Assembly (NCBI GenBank): GCA_963669155.1
Contig: OZ022591.1
Span: forward strand, 21,303,024-21,367,023
DNA length: 64,000 bases
Origin: Arbacia lixula
Lineage: Eukaryota; Echinodermata; Echinoidea; Arbacioida; Arbaciidae
Direction: 5' to 3'
The stretch's first letter is position 1. Every line of letters begins with the position of its first letter. The notes beneath the pieces are model-generated. The model saw only the letters and a program-made list of their open reading frames with translations, was not told where the DNA came from and did no database searches. Position numbers and translations under genes: made by a program. Positions 48,864 to 61,457 of the stretch are shown here, in pieces.

Positions 48864-49487
48864 CTTAGAAATGAAAGATGTGCATGTGGGGGCGTGGACA
48901 AGGGGGGGGGGATGGATGAACATGCATGCAGAAATAAGAACCGTTTGATTAGTCCTGAGGTGAAATTCATCAGAAAAATGATCGTACCAACGATAGAATT
49001 CCTTGTTCAAAGGACCGCTGTCATCTAGAGCCTAGTAGGGGTACAAGCCCGCACCCCCGAACCCTGTCTGGTGGTGACAGACGAGGGAGAAATCTGGCCC
49101 CGCCCCTGGGATTAATTAAAACGATATCCGACCGACCGGAGCGGGGTAGAAAGTATTCAATGGACTAACATGGGCGAAGAAAGGAAAGGGAGGAACGTGG
49201 AATACAGACTTGATGAAAACATGGGAGGCTGGTTGATCGCCCACATTAAAGAGTGATTGGGAGGGTAAGCCGGTAACAAGGACCACCAGAATAGGATAGA
49301 CAACAAAAGTGTGCATTCTTGTTGCTACCCAAGACTCTAAGGAGCCCTGTTCACATGACTGCTTCAAAAGTTTCCTACTCAGAAACCGGAACAACGCATA
49401 CCCGGTTCCTAGAAACGTACTGGCCTCAGCTTGTTTTAAGTCTATTTCAAGTACTTTTTCATGACATGTGCATGCAGCTCAGCATTT
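48864..49487. other. No gene recognised
   Basis: G run at 48,901-48,910 and a CpG-containing stretch 49,030-49,150. No coding frame supported. Confidence 0.5.
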
Positions 49488-49866
49488 CAATTCTCCCTAT
49501 CGCATATAGCCGATATCAAGCGATATCACCTCGCGATACCGATATCTGATCGATTGCTCTTGGGACGTATACTTCCTGTAAGAGTTTGTCGTCGGCAGAA
49601 AGTGACCTAGAAATCACCTTTTTTTTATGAATTAAGCAGCGAAAAATTTGTCTAGGGTTATGGTTAGGTTCAGGGTTAGTGTTAGGGTCGGGGGTAGGTT
49701 TAGGGTTAAAATTAATAAAAAAATTAGTTGGATACCCTGGTCCCCTATTGTACGGGGTTGCCAAATGTTCGTGGACCGGAAGTTCATATCCCAAGAATTA
49801 AAGGTAAAAAAATTAAAGCGCCACACACGTTCAGATTCTGAGAGCTATATGCGATAGGGAGAATTG
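49488..49866. repeat. Fold-back element J copy 2 with telomere-like core
   Basis: Reverse-oriented copy of 37,868-38,268 with the same CAATTCTCCCTATCGCATAT ends. The core reads GGTTAGGTTCAGGGTTAGTG and similar words at about 49,660-49,710. Confidence 0.92.
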
Positions 49867-51068
49867 CTTAGCTATCGACTAGTAATGTCTCTGTGAAATT
49901 TTATTGGAGAACTGTTGTACAAGGAGGATTTTACCAAACATTGCCTATCCGTCACTGAAGGAGATTTACATTACACCTTGCGTGCACTGTTGCCACGTTT
50001 TTGTAACAATGCAAAATCTCCTGTGGACACACAATAGCAGTACCCGCGTACAACTAGTTAAGATTGATATTCACCCATTGTTTATCAATAATGTGCACAC
50101 ACATGGTACACAGGTTCAGTGGCTGGGTAGCCCAAAATAATCTTGTTTCTGGCTGTAAACGCTGGTCTAAAATGTTTTAGTATGCAGGATAAAGGTAAGG
50201 GGTAACGGTGGGAAGGAATTTTCACTTTCTCCCAAATCTGCCCAGAGATCTGCAGTCAGAAAGAAGTTTTATATGTTGTATTCATGAGTAGGACTTTTCA
50301 TGCCAGAGTCAATGACATATTTAAACTATGCTCGATGATCTACGGTAATTGCGGAGAGCTGCTAGTAATTCCACTACGTTTTGCAATAAAGCTTCTCTCT
50401 AGCTAAGGTATTGGAAGATTTTAAATAGTAACAACCGTAACTTTCTTCCAGGTCTTTCCTTCTGTAATTACGGGCTGTAATCACTCTTTTAGATCGTGAT
50501 TATGCCAGTGATATCTCATTGGAAATTCTTTCTCGTAAGAAATTATACAAAAAGAAAGAAGAATAAAATTTAAAAAAAAATGAGCCATATTTTGTGCTTA
50601 CCACTTCTTCCCTGTACTGTTAAACCTTTTTGTGTCAGATAAACTACTGCTCTATGGGACTTGTCTGTTAAGTTTCATGTGTGTAATTCTGAGTGTTCTG
50701 AAGGGCTGTAGACTACTGCTCGCTGCTGATGTTTGCAAATAAAATCCATCAATAAATCCTGGTGGTAAATTGTGCATGAAGTGGTATTGTGTCTGCTACG
50801 TTAACCCTTTACCCACTACAGGAGATGCTGCTCTATGCAATGTGTGTGTAATCACTCCGACAGGAATGAACCAGCGGTGTGTGACGTGTTAAGCACGTCC
50901 CTGTGGTCACTTCGGCTGCCGGGGAGATGTCAATCACCAGATACATCAGTGGTCTGGAACACTAGTGGCATCGCCACGGCGACGATGGCAGAAGATCTCG
51001 ACCAAGTTCAAACTCATCAACCCAGATGTCTGATGTTGTCTGACCTACTAATACCAGCGCTTCCAGGC
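49867..51068. other. No gene recognised
   Basis: AT-rich up to 50,800. 50,830-51,060 has higher GC and open frames on both strands, but no splice-flanked coding segment. Confidence 0.5.
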
Positions 51069-51376
51069 TTTTTGGACACAAACAAACACACACATAAATA
51101 TCAATATATGGGGCAAAGCCATTTTCTCTTCCTTTGGTTAGGTTGAGAGGGAGGGGGTGGGGTAGACACGAGTCCATCACACTCATTAAGGTTTGCTTTA
51201 GGTTCAATCCCATTAAACCCTTAATGTCTGATGTCAGGCATTTTGGACACAAACACACACACATGTAAATATCAATATATGAGGCAATGAAAATATGTTG
51301 AAAATATGTTGAAAATATGTTGAAAATATGGGGATGGGGAAGGTGTGGGGCGGACATTAGTCCCATCATACTCATG
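51069..51376. repeat. Diverged tandem duplication (171-bp offset) with 11-bp array
   Basis: TTTTGGACACAAACA at 51,070 and 51,241 opens two related segments, each with AAATATCAATATATG and a G-rich end near CATCATACTCAT/CATCACACTCAT. The second copy contains four GAAAATATGTT units (51,289-51,330). Confidence 0.8.
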
Positions 51377-51640
51377 AAAGGGAAAGTTCACCCCAAAGTT
51401 AGTTTGGTTTTAATAAAAACATAAACATGAAAGAAACATGTTAGTGAAGGTTTGATAAAAATCCATCAAAGGATAAGAAAGTCAAGTTTTTATTTTGTGA
51501 CGTCACATGGACATTTTTTATTTTCTTTAAATGGTATTTTACCTGTGCATCTGATAATCATTTAACACATGTTTTCACACACATACCTGCATGAAAAAGA
51601 ACAATTCCTTCATTTAAAAAACAGAAAAAAAGGGAAGTTA
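51377..51640. repeat. Fold-back family A, copy 4 (left part)
   Basis: AAAGGGAAAGTTCACCCCAA through GAAACATGTTAGTGAAGGTT and the TGTGACGTCACATGG core. The right end is missing. Confidence 0.85.
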
Positions 51641-52249
51641 CGGACAAATTGTTCACTGGTCTTAGTATGTACAGGGGGTGATTCAATTAAAACTGTCAAA
51701 ATCTCAGCATAAATGAATGGTCATCTTTGTGCTGACCATCATGGGACGACTGAGGTCAACCCTTTCTTTGGGCTCATAATCCCAACGACAAACTCTGCTT
51801 AAATCCAGAGAGAGGTCACTACAATCTGACAACTGATGGAATTATGTATGCAGTCTAAAAGCGCATAGGTTCGTTTGAATGACTTTTGTGAGTGATTGGC
51901 ATGACGAATAACTCAGGCAGGCAGAAAAGATGAGACTATTAAATCTCCTTGTTACAAGCATGAATTATAAGTGTTAATGTTTTTAAAGTATTTTGAAACC
52001 AAGGAAATAAAAAACGAATGAATACATATTACCTATTTTGTTGAATTGTTAAAGGAGGAAATCCCTCATGACTTGCATCTTTCAAACATACCATACACAC
52101 TCACACCTCCCTGGAACACCCCTCCCCCCCCCCCCCCCCCCCCCCATCCTTATACTTCATAATCACCCCTTTCCCCCATCACATTGCCAAGAGTCTAGTA
52201 CTCAAAAGACTATCTAACCTTTCATTCTTCTCTTTTCTCCCTGGAGCTG
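51641..52249. other. No gene recognised; C run
   Basis: A C run at 52,124-52,145. The rest is AT-rich. Confidence 0.5.
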
Positions 52250-52345
52250 GAAGCAAATGAGAACGATTAATCTACTGCAGCCAGACCCGTTCATTAATTA
52301 TCATAGTTTGGATTGAAAATGCCTAACAGCCTGAAAGCTAGGCTA
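52250..52345. other. Duplicated unique-looking block, copy 2
   Basis: GAAGCAAATGAGAACGATTAATCTACTGCAGCCAGACC with GGATTGAAAATGCCTAACAG closely matches 17,648-17,725, apart from about 20 extra bases in the middle here. No fold-back structure or terminal repeats. Function unknown. Confidence 0.6.
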
Positions 52346-53747
52346 CCAAGATGCCTAAGGAGCCATGAAACAGAGCTTGTGATTGGCCCATTCCCTCTCA
52401 CTCTCCCTTCGCGTCTCCCCATTCTTTGTCTTTACAACATAACACACTTCCTTTCCCACCATTCCTACCCAAAAAAGCTGCCAATCCACCCCTCCTCTCC
52501 TTCCTATAAATGCCTTTCCCCCAAGAGCTCAGAAATCAACAGAGCTTTAACGAAAATGTTTGGGCAGCAATTTTCAGCATTTTGGTATGTAAAGTCGGTC
52601 GGACCCTACAGTCTGTTTTCTCATCTGATGAAATCAAAACTTTGCTTCCTAACCACCTGTACCGCCCGTGCTTGAGCTCTCCTTTGTAGCTTTATTACCA
52701 CGTCATTATCCCAATAACACCAGCTTTATGATTTTCATAATAATCTTTGTTATGCCTGCTGAACTTGTAGGAAAATACAACACTGTTTTTTCTCTCCACT
52801 CTACACTTAAACATTTTGATGTAAATTTAGATGAAATTATTGTAAATGGTAGGTAACATCAGGTATGTGTATCATTCATTGGAAAATGAGCAAATGTTTA
52901 TTCATATAAAAAAAGTCCCACAATAAACATGTGAACAAAAGGGTTTTTTTTTTCTCCACCAAAAGCCATGATTATGCAAGAGACGCAAAGTCACAGCCAG
53001 AGAAGCCAAGCATTCTGGCTATCATTAAGAAAAAAACTCCATGAATACAAGCAACCCCCAAATCCTAGCCTCCGAAAATGCAAAATTTGTTTCAAAATCA
53101 ATTACTCTACATAAACATCTACTCTCCATCTTTTACACTTACAGGGCAATATGTTGCAATCTCTCACTCTCTTGTATCATGGTATAAAACAGTCATTTTT
53201 TTGTGAGGTAGGGCGGAGGAGGGCGAGATATCGGGTTTCAGGAGGTGTTCCATTCAGAGATAGATTGCAAAGTCTTGTGTACTGCCGTACAAGACGGGAA
53301 AAAGCCAGAAGCTGATCAGAGATTAAAAAGCGGAAATCGCAACTGATCTCACGGATGGAAAAGTAAAAGATGCTGGCCCAAAGGGAGGCTGGGTTTGGCT
53401 AATGATTGCAAACACACCCCAAGCAGTGCGTAAACGAGGAAAAGTTCCGCAACAAAAGAGCCATATTTATCCCTGCTCTGGGGAAGAGTAGGGTAGCAGT
53501 AGCACATTGCCAATCCTTTATTACATGCGGATATGGAGGAGATTGGGCCCTTCCATATATTTTGCTCCAAAACTGGAGAGAATAAAATAACAATGGGAAG
53601 GCTATGCTCATATGATTAGATTGCGTGGTTTATTCTTTTTAAAGCTATGCCTAAATAGGATGCATTATGATCAGTGCTTGAACAATGGGACCGGAGAAAT
53701 GTATTACAAATTGTTTTAAACTGGCGGCCGTTCCTTACCTTTAATGT
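52346..53747. other. Probable intron, no gene recognised
   Basis: A 120-codon plus-strand frame over 52,313-52,675 has no family resemblance. Otherwise AT-rich. Confidence 0.5.
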
Positions 53748-53792
53748 AGATAAGTAAAGATAAGTAAAGATAAGTAAAAGATAAGTAAAGGG

Positions 53793-53848
<56 letters not shown>

Positions 53849-53930
53849 GGGGGGGGGGGTATAGAAAGAGATTTGAACAGAGAGAGAGAGAGAAAATGAG
53901 AGAGAGAAAGAGGAATGAGAAAGAGCACCT
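53748..53930. repeat. (GATAAGTAAA)n then (GA)n
   Basis: Four 10-11 bp units of GATAAGTAAA (53,748-53,790) lead into a GA array with a G run near 53,848-53,858. Confidence 0.92.
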
Positions 53931-54179
53931 GAGAAACCATCAGATAACAGCCTGTAATGCTTAAAATGCCTGGAAAATAAGCTTCAATCAAAGTCATACG
54001 TTGTTTTGCTTTCTTATTACTGCGATTTTCAGCCCACAGCATAATTTTCTATTATTGCAAAATAATATTGCTTAAAGTCTTCTATCCTTTCTTTGACACA
54101 ATAATAATAATGTTTCCTTTTCTACTTTGGTCAGTTTTGATAAAAAATGGACAGATTTTTGGGGCACATGTCCCTCATA
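53931..54179. other. No gene recognised
   Basis: AT-rich spacer. Confidence 0.5.
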
Positions 54180-54410
54180 GAAAGCTATGAACTAGTTCAA
54201 ACATAATCAAATCACAAAAACACTCGTCTTTGAATAAATTTACTGTTTTTGTAATCAACGACCGCTTTACTTTAATAATCATTTTTAAAAAGAGAACCAA
54301 CAAAATAAGTTGAAGAATACAAGAAAACTATGAACTAGTTCCAACATAATCAAAACACAACATTCGCTTTCGAATAAATTTACTGTTCATGCAATCAAGG
54401 ACCACCTTAC
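54180..54410. repeat. Tandem duplication, 143-bp offset
   Basis: CTATGAACTAGTTC.AACATAATCAAA at 54,185 and 54,328, each followed by GAATAAATTTACTGTT and ATCAA.GACC. Moderately diverged. Confidence 0.85.
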
Positions 54411-55054
54411 TTTTATCAACAAAATAATTAGGCATTGATCTTGACTTCATGTTTAATATACCACTTCAATACTTTCTTGCTATCAATATAACAAGGATGC
54501 TCATGTAAAATTTTCTAGGGACATGTATACGTACAATAACAAATAATACCAATGAAAGTCAACTAATCATTTTTGCACAGCACAAAATCTATGCTGATGT
54601 CAGTAAAAGACTAAGCCTAGAGATAATGTATGTCAGAAATACTACATTAAGTGAAATAATTCATTCAGAAATCCAACTACAATATTCTGTGGAGGAACAA
54701 CATCTAGCTAGAGTGTGTATTTCCTGTCGCCAGTCTTGTTTGTCCACCTCCTTCGCTGGCTTTTGTTTAACAAATATCCTTTGGTCCCACACACTCTCTT
54801 CTCAGTCTGCCAAGTAGGTGCAAAGCCTTGTTCACAAGCTCACACAAGGGTGCTAAAAATCTCAGATCAGAATGGACAGAGTGGCTGCTGTTGACTTGGG
54901 AGCATGCGAGCTAGAAAAACACCAACCTGCCTGGCTTTGTTTCCCCTCATGTACAACTCAAGAGCAAATTCCAGCTAAGGATCTTCTTTCTTAAGATGAT
55001 GAAGTCTTCTCTGGTTTGTTACGGTTTGGAATACAAAATGAACCTGTGGGGCAC
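54411..55054. other. No gene recognised
   Basis: AT-rich up to 54,700, then mixed, non-repetitive sequence. No splice-flanked coding segment. Confidence 0.5.
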
Positions 55055-55165
55055 CAGGGCCATGTTGCACTTAGGTTTTCAAGGGTTGTAACTACCATGC
55101 CTACATCCAATGAGCTCCCTTTATTGCATCTGTTGCCATGGTACTTACCATTGATGGCAAGTTAC
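55055..55165. repeat. Repeat family H, copy 3 (diverged)
   Basis: TGTTGCACTTAGGTTTTC near the left and TTGCCATGGTACTTACCATT near the right resemble the 33.6 kb copy. Confidence 0.55.
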
Positions 55166-55639
55166 AATAATATTGATTCATATCAGCTTTCTAGAAACAT
55201 TGCAATATTCAGTGATACCTCTCTATTACCTAGAAAATGACACATAAACACAGAAAAAAAATTGCTGATTTATTGAAAGTCAAATTCCATGACATAGCAA
55301 AACAATCATTTCAACACTATATTCTAAACAAGAGGAAAACTTCAATACGTATAAAGAAATACTTAAGATGTTTGAATTTGCTGAATATACTTGATATGAT
55401 GGAAACAGATAATGGAAATAAGTAAAAGAGGAAAGGAAGAATTGTACCGTTTTCATGATAGCCAGACTAGTCTCTTCTTACATTCTGGATGGAGTATGTG
55501 GTTGGGTGAGCTACTGTCAGTGTCTGTAAGCTACTGTGCTTCAATCATACTGCTAACCTTTCTACACAGTAATGGAGGGATAGAGGGTTAATAAAAGTGG
55601 AGCATCTTCAAAATTGGGAGGGGCAGTTACGTCACGCTC
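55166..55639. other. No gene recognised
   Basis: AT-rich with short frames only. Confidence 0.5.
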
Positions 55640-55930
55640 ACTCAACTAAGGGTAAGTCTTTAGAGAGTGGAGGTTGATTCTTGTTAAACAACGCCTGCTT
55701 CTCATTCTTCCATCTCATTGCTTGGTGTTTGCTGTGCCTGCCCAGGAATGGAACCCTGGAATGGAATGACGGTTTAATTGAGCGTAATTGAAAGTGCTGA
55801 ATGGGATGGAACAAATGAGAGAAGAGAGAGAACAACATTTTAATGCGCTCAATTCAGCGAGAATTAAACCCTTGCGCAAATAGCAAAGAGAGCGCCACCG
55901 AGGTTAACCCACGAGTATTCTGCTTGCAAG
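55640..55930. promoter_or_regulatory. Candidate regulatory block with AATT/TAAT sites
   Basis: Non-repetitive, with clustered TTTAATTGAGCGTAATTGAA and TTTTAATGCGCTCAATTCAG words, inverted relative to each other around GCGCTCAATT and AATTGAGCG. The pattern fits homeodomain-type sites. Function is inference. Confidence 0.3.
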
Positions 55931-57064
55931 CACTATAAGAAAAAACCTGAAAATGGAAGACTGTCATGTGATCATGTTATAGATATCACTAAATCTTAAC
56001 AGCAATATCACTTCTCAAAGAAAGACCTACTGTCTAGAAAGGTCGCAGTTGCTGCCCCTCTTAACTGGTATTCATTTACAGGTTTGATGGACTCATCATA
56101 TAGACAAGTACAAGTTTTGTCATTTGGGTGTCAATATGCCAGACAAACAGCACAATGTCAGGACTTGTCAATGAACTAAAGTAACATCTCAATCAAGATC
56201 GTTGAAATTTGACATCCTGAGGGCAAGGATATCTTATTGGAGGAAAAGAAGTGAAGAGAGAAAGTTTAAGGGTTTTCCCACAGAGGGAAGCCCGGAATCT
56301 TGTGTCCAGGAGAGCTCTCAAGGAGTGAGCGGTATTATAAGTGGTCCACGCACTGTCAATATTTGGCGAGCTCCAGAGAAGCGTCTTATCGTCAAACTCT
56401 TGAGACTTTGTTGGACCACGAGATGGAGGGTTTGGAAGTGGATGAGAGAGAGAGAAGTGGGATAACAGAGGTCTAGATGAACTTTCCTCTTTGGTTCAAG
56501 TGAGGTTTGGTTGCTCCCAGGCTTATGAATGAAAGGAGAACGCTTGGAACAACAACAATTGTTTCATTAGAGGATGGACGTGGACCAAACACAGAAAAGG
56601 AGGATCAAGAATCAAGAACAGTGGGCAGAAACTGACTGAAAATATGCAAAATGAGGAGAGGAGATGAGACAAAAGGAGATAGGAAGATAAGCGTGTACCA
56701 TCTACAATTATGTCCATGAACACACTTTTTGCCGAGCACACTTCAATATAAGTAATATGTCATCTGGGAGCCCAAAGTTACCAATCATGGCTGACATAAC
56801 ACTTTTCATGGAAAGTGACATGAGGATGTGTATAGAACAGCCAGTATATTCATCTGATTTATGAATAATTACCACTTTGGATTCATGCTATCAATGGATT
56901 GTTGTTCAAAGTCAATCATACTATGTCATTCACATGTTTTCTGACAAAATTAGAGTGTAACTCTTAAGTTCACTAAACTAGGCTCCTTATGATTGAATAG
57001 GTTAAGAAGCCAAGACTACTGGCTTGTCCTTATTAAGTTTGTCTCCAGAATTATGTCATGCAAG
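55931..57064. other. Probable intron, no gene recognised
   Basis: Short open frames only. 56,200-56,460 is open on the plus strand for 87 codons, without splice sites or a recognisable family. Confidence 0.5.
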
Positions 57065-57320
57065 GATACCAGCAAGCAGGAGCAGGAGAAAAAAGATAAG
57101 AAAAAGGAAGAACAAGAACAAGAAGAACAAGAAGAACAAGGATAAGAACAAGAACAATAAGGATGAGGAAGAAGAAGAAAAGAAAAAGACAAGAAAAAAA
57201 AAGAAGGAAGATGAGAAAAAGAAATAAAAGATTAAGACAGAAGAGGAGAAAAAAAACAAGAAGAAGAAAAAGAAGATTATCATAAAAAAGGAGAAAAAGG
57301 ACCACAGAAAAAAAAACCTC
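57065..57320. repeat. A/G-rich (GAA, AAG) low-complexity tract
   Basis: About 250 bp composed almost only of A and G in GAAGAA, AACAAG and AAAAAG units. Frames are Lys/Glu-rich on plus and Phe/Leu-rich on minus. Confidence 0.93.
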
Positions 57321-59465
57321 GCATGTGGGATGGAATTGACAGAAAAATGCAGAGCTGGAGAAAGATGCTTGAATTCAGAGGCCAACCACTCCAAAATAGC
57401 ACACATTAGAGGAATTAAGTGCTCAGAAAGTTGTTGGCATCATTCAACCCTACACTGAAGGACTGACTGGAGAGGCACTTGCTTTATGTGTTCTCCAGCG
57501 ATTGTTTCCTAAGACCATTAACAAATAGCCAGGCCCATTCTACCCTTCAGACCAGCCAGAACAGAGGACTCTTTTGTGCTGGAATGACAAGAATAGCTGG
57601 CGAAAGGAAGCAATCTGAAAAATGTATATTTGCGTCCATCTCCACTCCCCCATGGGGAACGCCCTCCAAGGCTCAAATCTTTCAAATTTGCCCCAATGGA
57701 ATCCTCCTCCTGTTTTGCAAGAGAACATCAGGCCTTTCTGATTGATTATTTGCACTGCATAGGCAGCTAGGCCTATTCAACCCTCACAGTACCAAGATTC
57801 GACTCCCACACTGACTTGCTATACATTATCATGGGATTGGTAATAACAGGATTCAATGGAAGAGACACTGGTTTGGTAAAGTGAGGTATCTGCTTAACAA
57901 CTGTTGAAGCCTTTCCATTTTCCGAATCTGCAGATTTGACACATGTAACACAACAATGAAGTGATATTCTGGCAACAACACTAATTTTATTTAATCACAA
58001 ATACTTGGTTGGTCCAGATGGTAATGAGAGGCAATGTGATGTTAATGCAACATCATCACATCATCTTGGTTGGTTTTTGGATGTTACTGTCCTATTTTTC
58101 TTAATGATATATTTTGTTACCTGTATGATGCATGATTTGACAATTCTTCTATCAACTGAGGCTATTAATGCATACATTTAGACAAGGGGCAGGGAGGGGA
58201 AGAGAGTTTTGCTAAGAATAAGAGAAGAATTTGGTTTTGAAATATTTGACATACTTCTCATGGGAAGGGCTGTGTGTGGTTTCTGAGAAGATAAGAATTC
58301 TATCTCTGAGGTGACAAAAGCTAAAAGCCATACAGGGATTAGCGCAGAGAGAGAGAGAGAAATATAAACTGGGAATGCAATATTTCACTTTCGATACGCA
58401 GGAAATAACTAACCTCGTCTCACAACATCACAACATCCTCACAACGCTAGGGTGTATGGTTATACCATGAAAATAAAATGTCACTAACTATTGCTGAAAT
58501 CTCGAATCTCCCACTCACATGAATGGTGGCAACCAAATACTAAATCTTCTCCCAGTGTTTCCGCTTTCCAAAAATACAATTCCTGAAATGAACTCTACAA
58601 TTTCCTGGAATTTACCACTATTTCCTGAAAAAGTAGAAAATGTGTGCAGAGTTGCTAAGTCAGGGGTGGGGGGGGGCTGATCTTTTTTTTTAATGTGGGG
58701 TGTAGTCAGAAAGTGAAAGAAACGTACATCTAGATCTACATCTCTGTATTATTGACGTACATATCGGTACAAGCTGTAAGTAAAATAGTTCTATTTTTGA
58801 CACTCTTTACAATATTTTTGGCACTTTTTAACTCATTTTTGGACACTTTGTTTTACTTAATAATTCTTGGATTTCCTGAAATTTGGAATTATTTCACATC
58901 CTGAAAATTTCCTTGACAACACCAAAATTCAGGAAATGTCGGGAGGAATGGAAGCCCTGTCTTCTCCACAAGTCTGCAGAAGATATATCTCAATCAAAAT
59001 ATTGAGGCAAGAATATATTCACTGATGGAATTACTCAATGATGCAACCCTCCCATCAAATCATTGACATTTTCCATTGACCACTAAATTCATGAGCAGTC
59101 AACCCTGTATACCAAGTCTATGCAAAAGAAGGTTTTCATGAGGATACAAACCCATCATTCTGCATGGACTTCACAAATTCCTAGCAAGAACACAAGATGG
59201 CGCTATTAACATATATTCAACAGAGCTTATTACACACAGGGTTTGGCCAACTCAGTTCGAGATTTTCTTCAAGAGAGACAACAAGGCGCAGATTTTGTTG
59301 TTATTTGTTTGCCCAACATAGCAACATGCACCATGTTGCTCCCTACTGAAACCGTGTTGGCCAAACTCTCTGTGTATAAAGGGTTCTGATATCCAACATA
59401 GGATAATAAAGTGAAGAGGAGAGACACACACACACAGACATGAACCATCAGAGAGATTGACTTAC
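57321..59465. other. Probable intron downstream of the 59.5 kb exon
   Basis: A G run near 58,666-58,676; otherwise AT-rich without coding segments. It directly follows the donor of the 59,466-59,626 exon in minus-strand sense. Confidence 0.5.
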
Positions 59466-59626
59466 CTGTGGAATGAAATCAAGCCAGGCATGGAGAAGGT
59501 TGACACCCAAAGGAAGCAAGGTGTGTGGAAAGAGAAGAGAAAGCATGGAAGAACATGTGATTAGATCATTGTCAAATCGTGCAATAGTCATCATGATCAT
59601 GAAGACTGTTCTCACGTCTCCATATT
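59466..59626 (-). CDS. Internal coding exon, partly hydrophobic protein, unknown family
   Basis: On the minus strand, TTGTCTGTATACATTGTAG is followed by 161 open nt and CCACAG|GTAAGT, a consensus donor. It encodes 53 full residues, including YGDVRTVFMIMMTIARFDND and SSMLSLLFPHTLLPLGVNLL, ending WLDFIPQ. It enters in phase 1 (first codon shared with the exon at 62,893) and leaves in phase 0. The second stretch is hydrophobic enough for a buried or membrane helix. The other two minus frames are interrupted. The next exon is not certain: joining directly to the 23 kb or 11.6 kb exons meets a stop. I do not recognise the family. Confidence 0.85.
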
Positions 59627-60544
59627 CTACAATGTATACAGACAAAACATACTTCATAAATTAATATTCCCATATAGTACATTGATCTGAAATAGAAGTT
59701 GTGTAATCAACAAACATGGCAATATATCATGATGTTATCATCCTTTAACATGTTCCTATTTATGTCTACTGGTCAATATGAAGTAGATATTATTATGAAT
59801 TTCATCATTTTTCAAAATAATCACAATGCTTCAAGAAATAGGAAGCTAAACTCAAAATTTATATCACAGGAATAAAAAAGTATGCTAATAATGCAAAAGT
59901 GCATTTTACTCTGTTCTTAATTCTCTGAAGATCTAAACATTTTCTTTGTCAAATAATATCATCAGTAACAACCAATTCAATTCAATAGTTGACATGTGTA
60001 TTTTACAGAATATGTAGAAGTAAAAAATTATGTGTATCAGAATTAATGTTAGCCCCTAAAAATACAACACAATGACAACCTAAATTTGACTTTCTTTTTT
60101 TCATTGGGATTACCTAAAGCACAATTCAGTGGCTTGAAAAATGCCCCCCCCCCCAATAAAGATATAGAGAATAGGGTTCTGAACACATTAAAGCATATAT
60201 ATTTTGAAGTAAAATTTGAACACCTCTAATCCAACTCCAACCATACAAACACTCAATCTCCTTTGTCTTAACTTTATTCAATTCCAGATTGAGTATTTGT
60301 CACATGTTTGTCATCTCCAATTGCCAAATAGAGATGGGAAATGGTTAAAAGCAGGCTAGAAACCCTGTCCCACTTAAATAGCTCACTAAAACTTCACCCA
60401 GCCATAAGTGTATCGTCTCTCAGCGAGATGAGGACATGTTTATTTATCTGAAATGACGAATCTATCGGCTGGAGTCGAGCAGACAATATCACCCTTGTAG
60501 AGGACAGAGACAGACACCCGGCCAGGTGAATCTCCTCCTTCTCC
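59627..60544. other. Intron
   Basis: AT-rich intronic DNA between the two supported exons, with a short C run near 60,146-60,154. Confidence 0.65.
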
Positions 60545-60650
60545 TCCTCTTCCTCACTCACAAACCGGCTGCCACCACCACCACGACCACCATCACCATC
60601 ACCATCACCATCACCATCACCATCATCATCATCACTATCATCTTTCTCAA
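60545..60650. repeat. (CAC/CAT)n trinucleotide/hexanucleotide tract
   Basis: CCACCACCACGACCACCATC leads into (ACCATC)n and (ATC)n. The minus-strand frame gives an Asp-Gly run and is an artefact. Confidence 0.93.
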
Positions 60651-60847
60651 TCCATACACATACATTTGTCAACTATACAGCAAATAATATTCCAGCTCAA
60701 ATTTTCTCAACATCATCGTGTCTGAGTCCTATTTATACATTATTCACATGTGGTAACTATGAAGCCTGTGATATTCCTCCCCAGAACTTCCACCACATTT
60801 GCCACATGGTCAACAACCTCTCTCTCTTCAGCTGAGACAACTACGAT

Positions 60848-61076
60848 CCTAGCCTAGTTACTAGGCTGCCAAGTGCATGGACACAATCGAATCAGTTAAC
60901 AACTATGTCTGGTAACACAGACTACATCCTAATCCCACTTGCTGGCCTGGCCTCTCCTGACCATGGCCTCTCAACAGGCCAGAGAGTGAGAGAAGGGTGT
61001 AGTCTGTGTTACCAGACATAGTTGTTAACAGAATTGGTTTTGTCTGTGCACTCCCTGGCCTAGTACCTAGACTACC
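60848..61076. repeat. Fold-back family D, copy 2
   Basis: AGCCTAGTTACTAGGCTGCC at the left and CCTGGCCTAGTACCTAGACT at the right; AACAACTATGTCTGGTAACA is inverted at about 61,010. Same family as 42,155-42,379, with a different loop. Confidence 0.92.
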
Positions 61077-61103
61077 AAGATCTCTATGCAATGTCAAGGT
61101 ATA

Positions 61104-61457
61104 AGTATCATTGTTTGATTCCGCAATGCATGGTAAACGGAATCGAAAAAAATTACGAAGTTTTGTGCGCCGCTGGCCGCTGCAACAGTTCATCAGGTGT
61201 GATACAAAATTGTAGTAAGTAGGGGTTTTAAATACCGTACGGTATTGTAGGCTAAGTACCCGGATGCGCCGGCCATTAGTAATGGACTATTTATGAGTAG
61301 GTTTTGATAAGTGCGCTGCACTGACCAAAGGGTACTTAAACCCCTACTTACTACAAATCTGTATCACACCTGACGAAGTGTTGCAGCAGCCCACGAAACG
61401 TCGTGGTCTTTTTTTATTCTGTTTACCATACATTGCGACACAAATGATTATCACTAG
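61104..61457. repeat. Fold-back element I, ~350 bp
   Basis: CCGCAATGCATGGTAAACGG pairs with GTTTACCATACATTGCGAC, and GTAGTAAGTAGGGGTTTTAA pairs with TTAAACCCCTACTTACTAC. The arms exceed 100 bp. Non-coding. Confidence 0.9.

Noticed and set aside
52313..52675. 120-codon plus-strand frame
   Set aside because: It begins inside the duplicated 52.2 kb block and has no recognisable domain or splice context. Composition is similar to the surrounding non-coding DNA.
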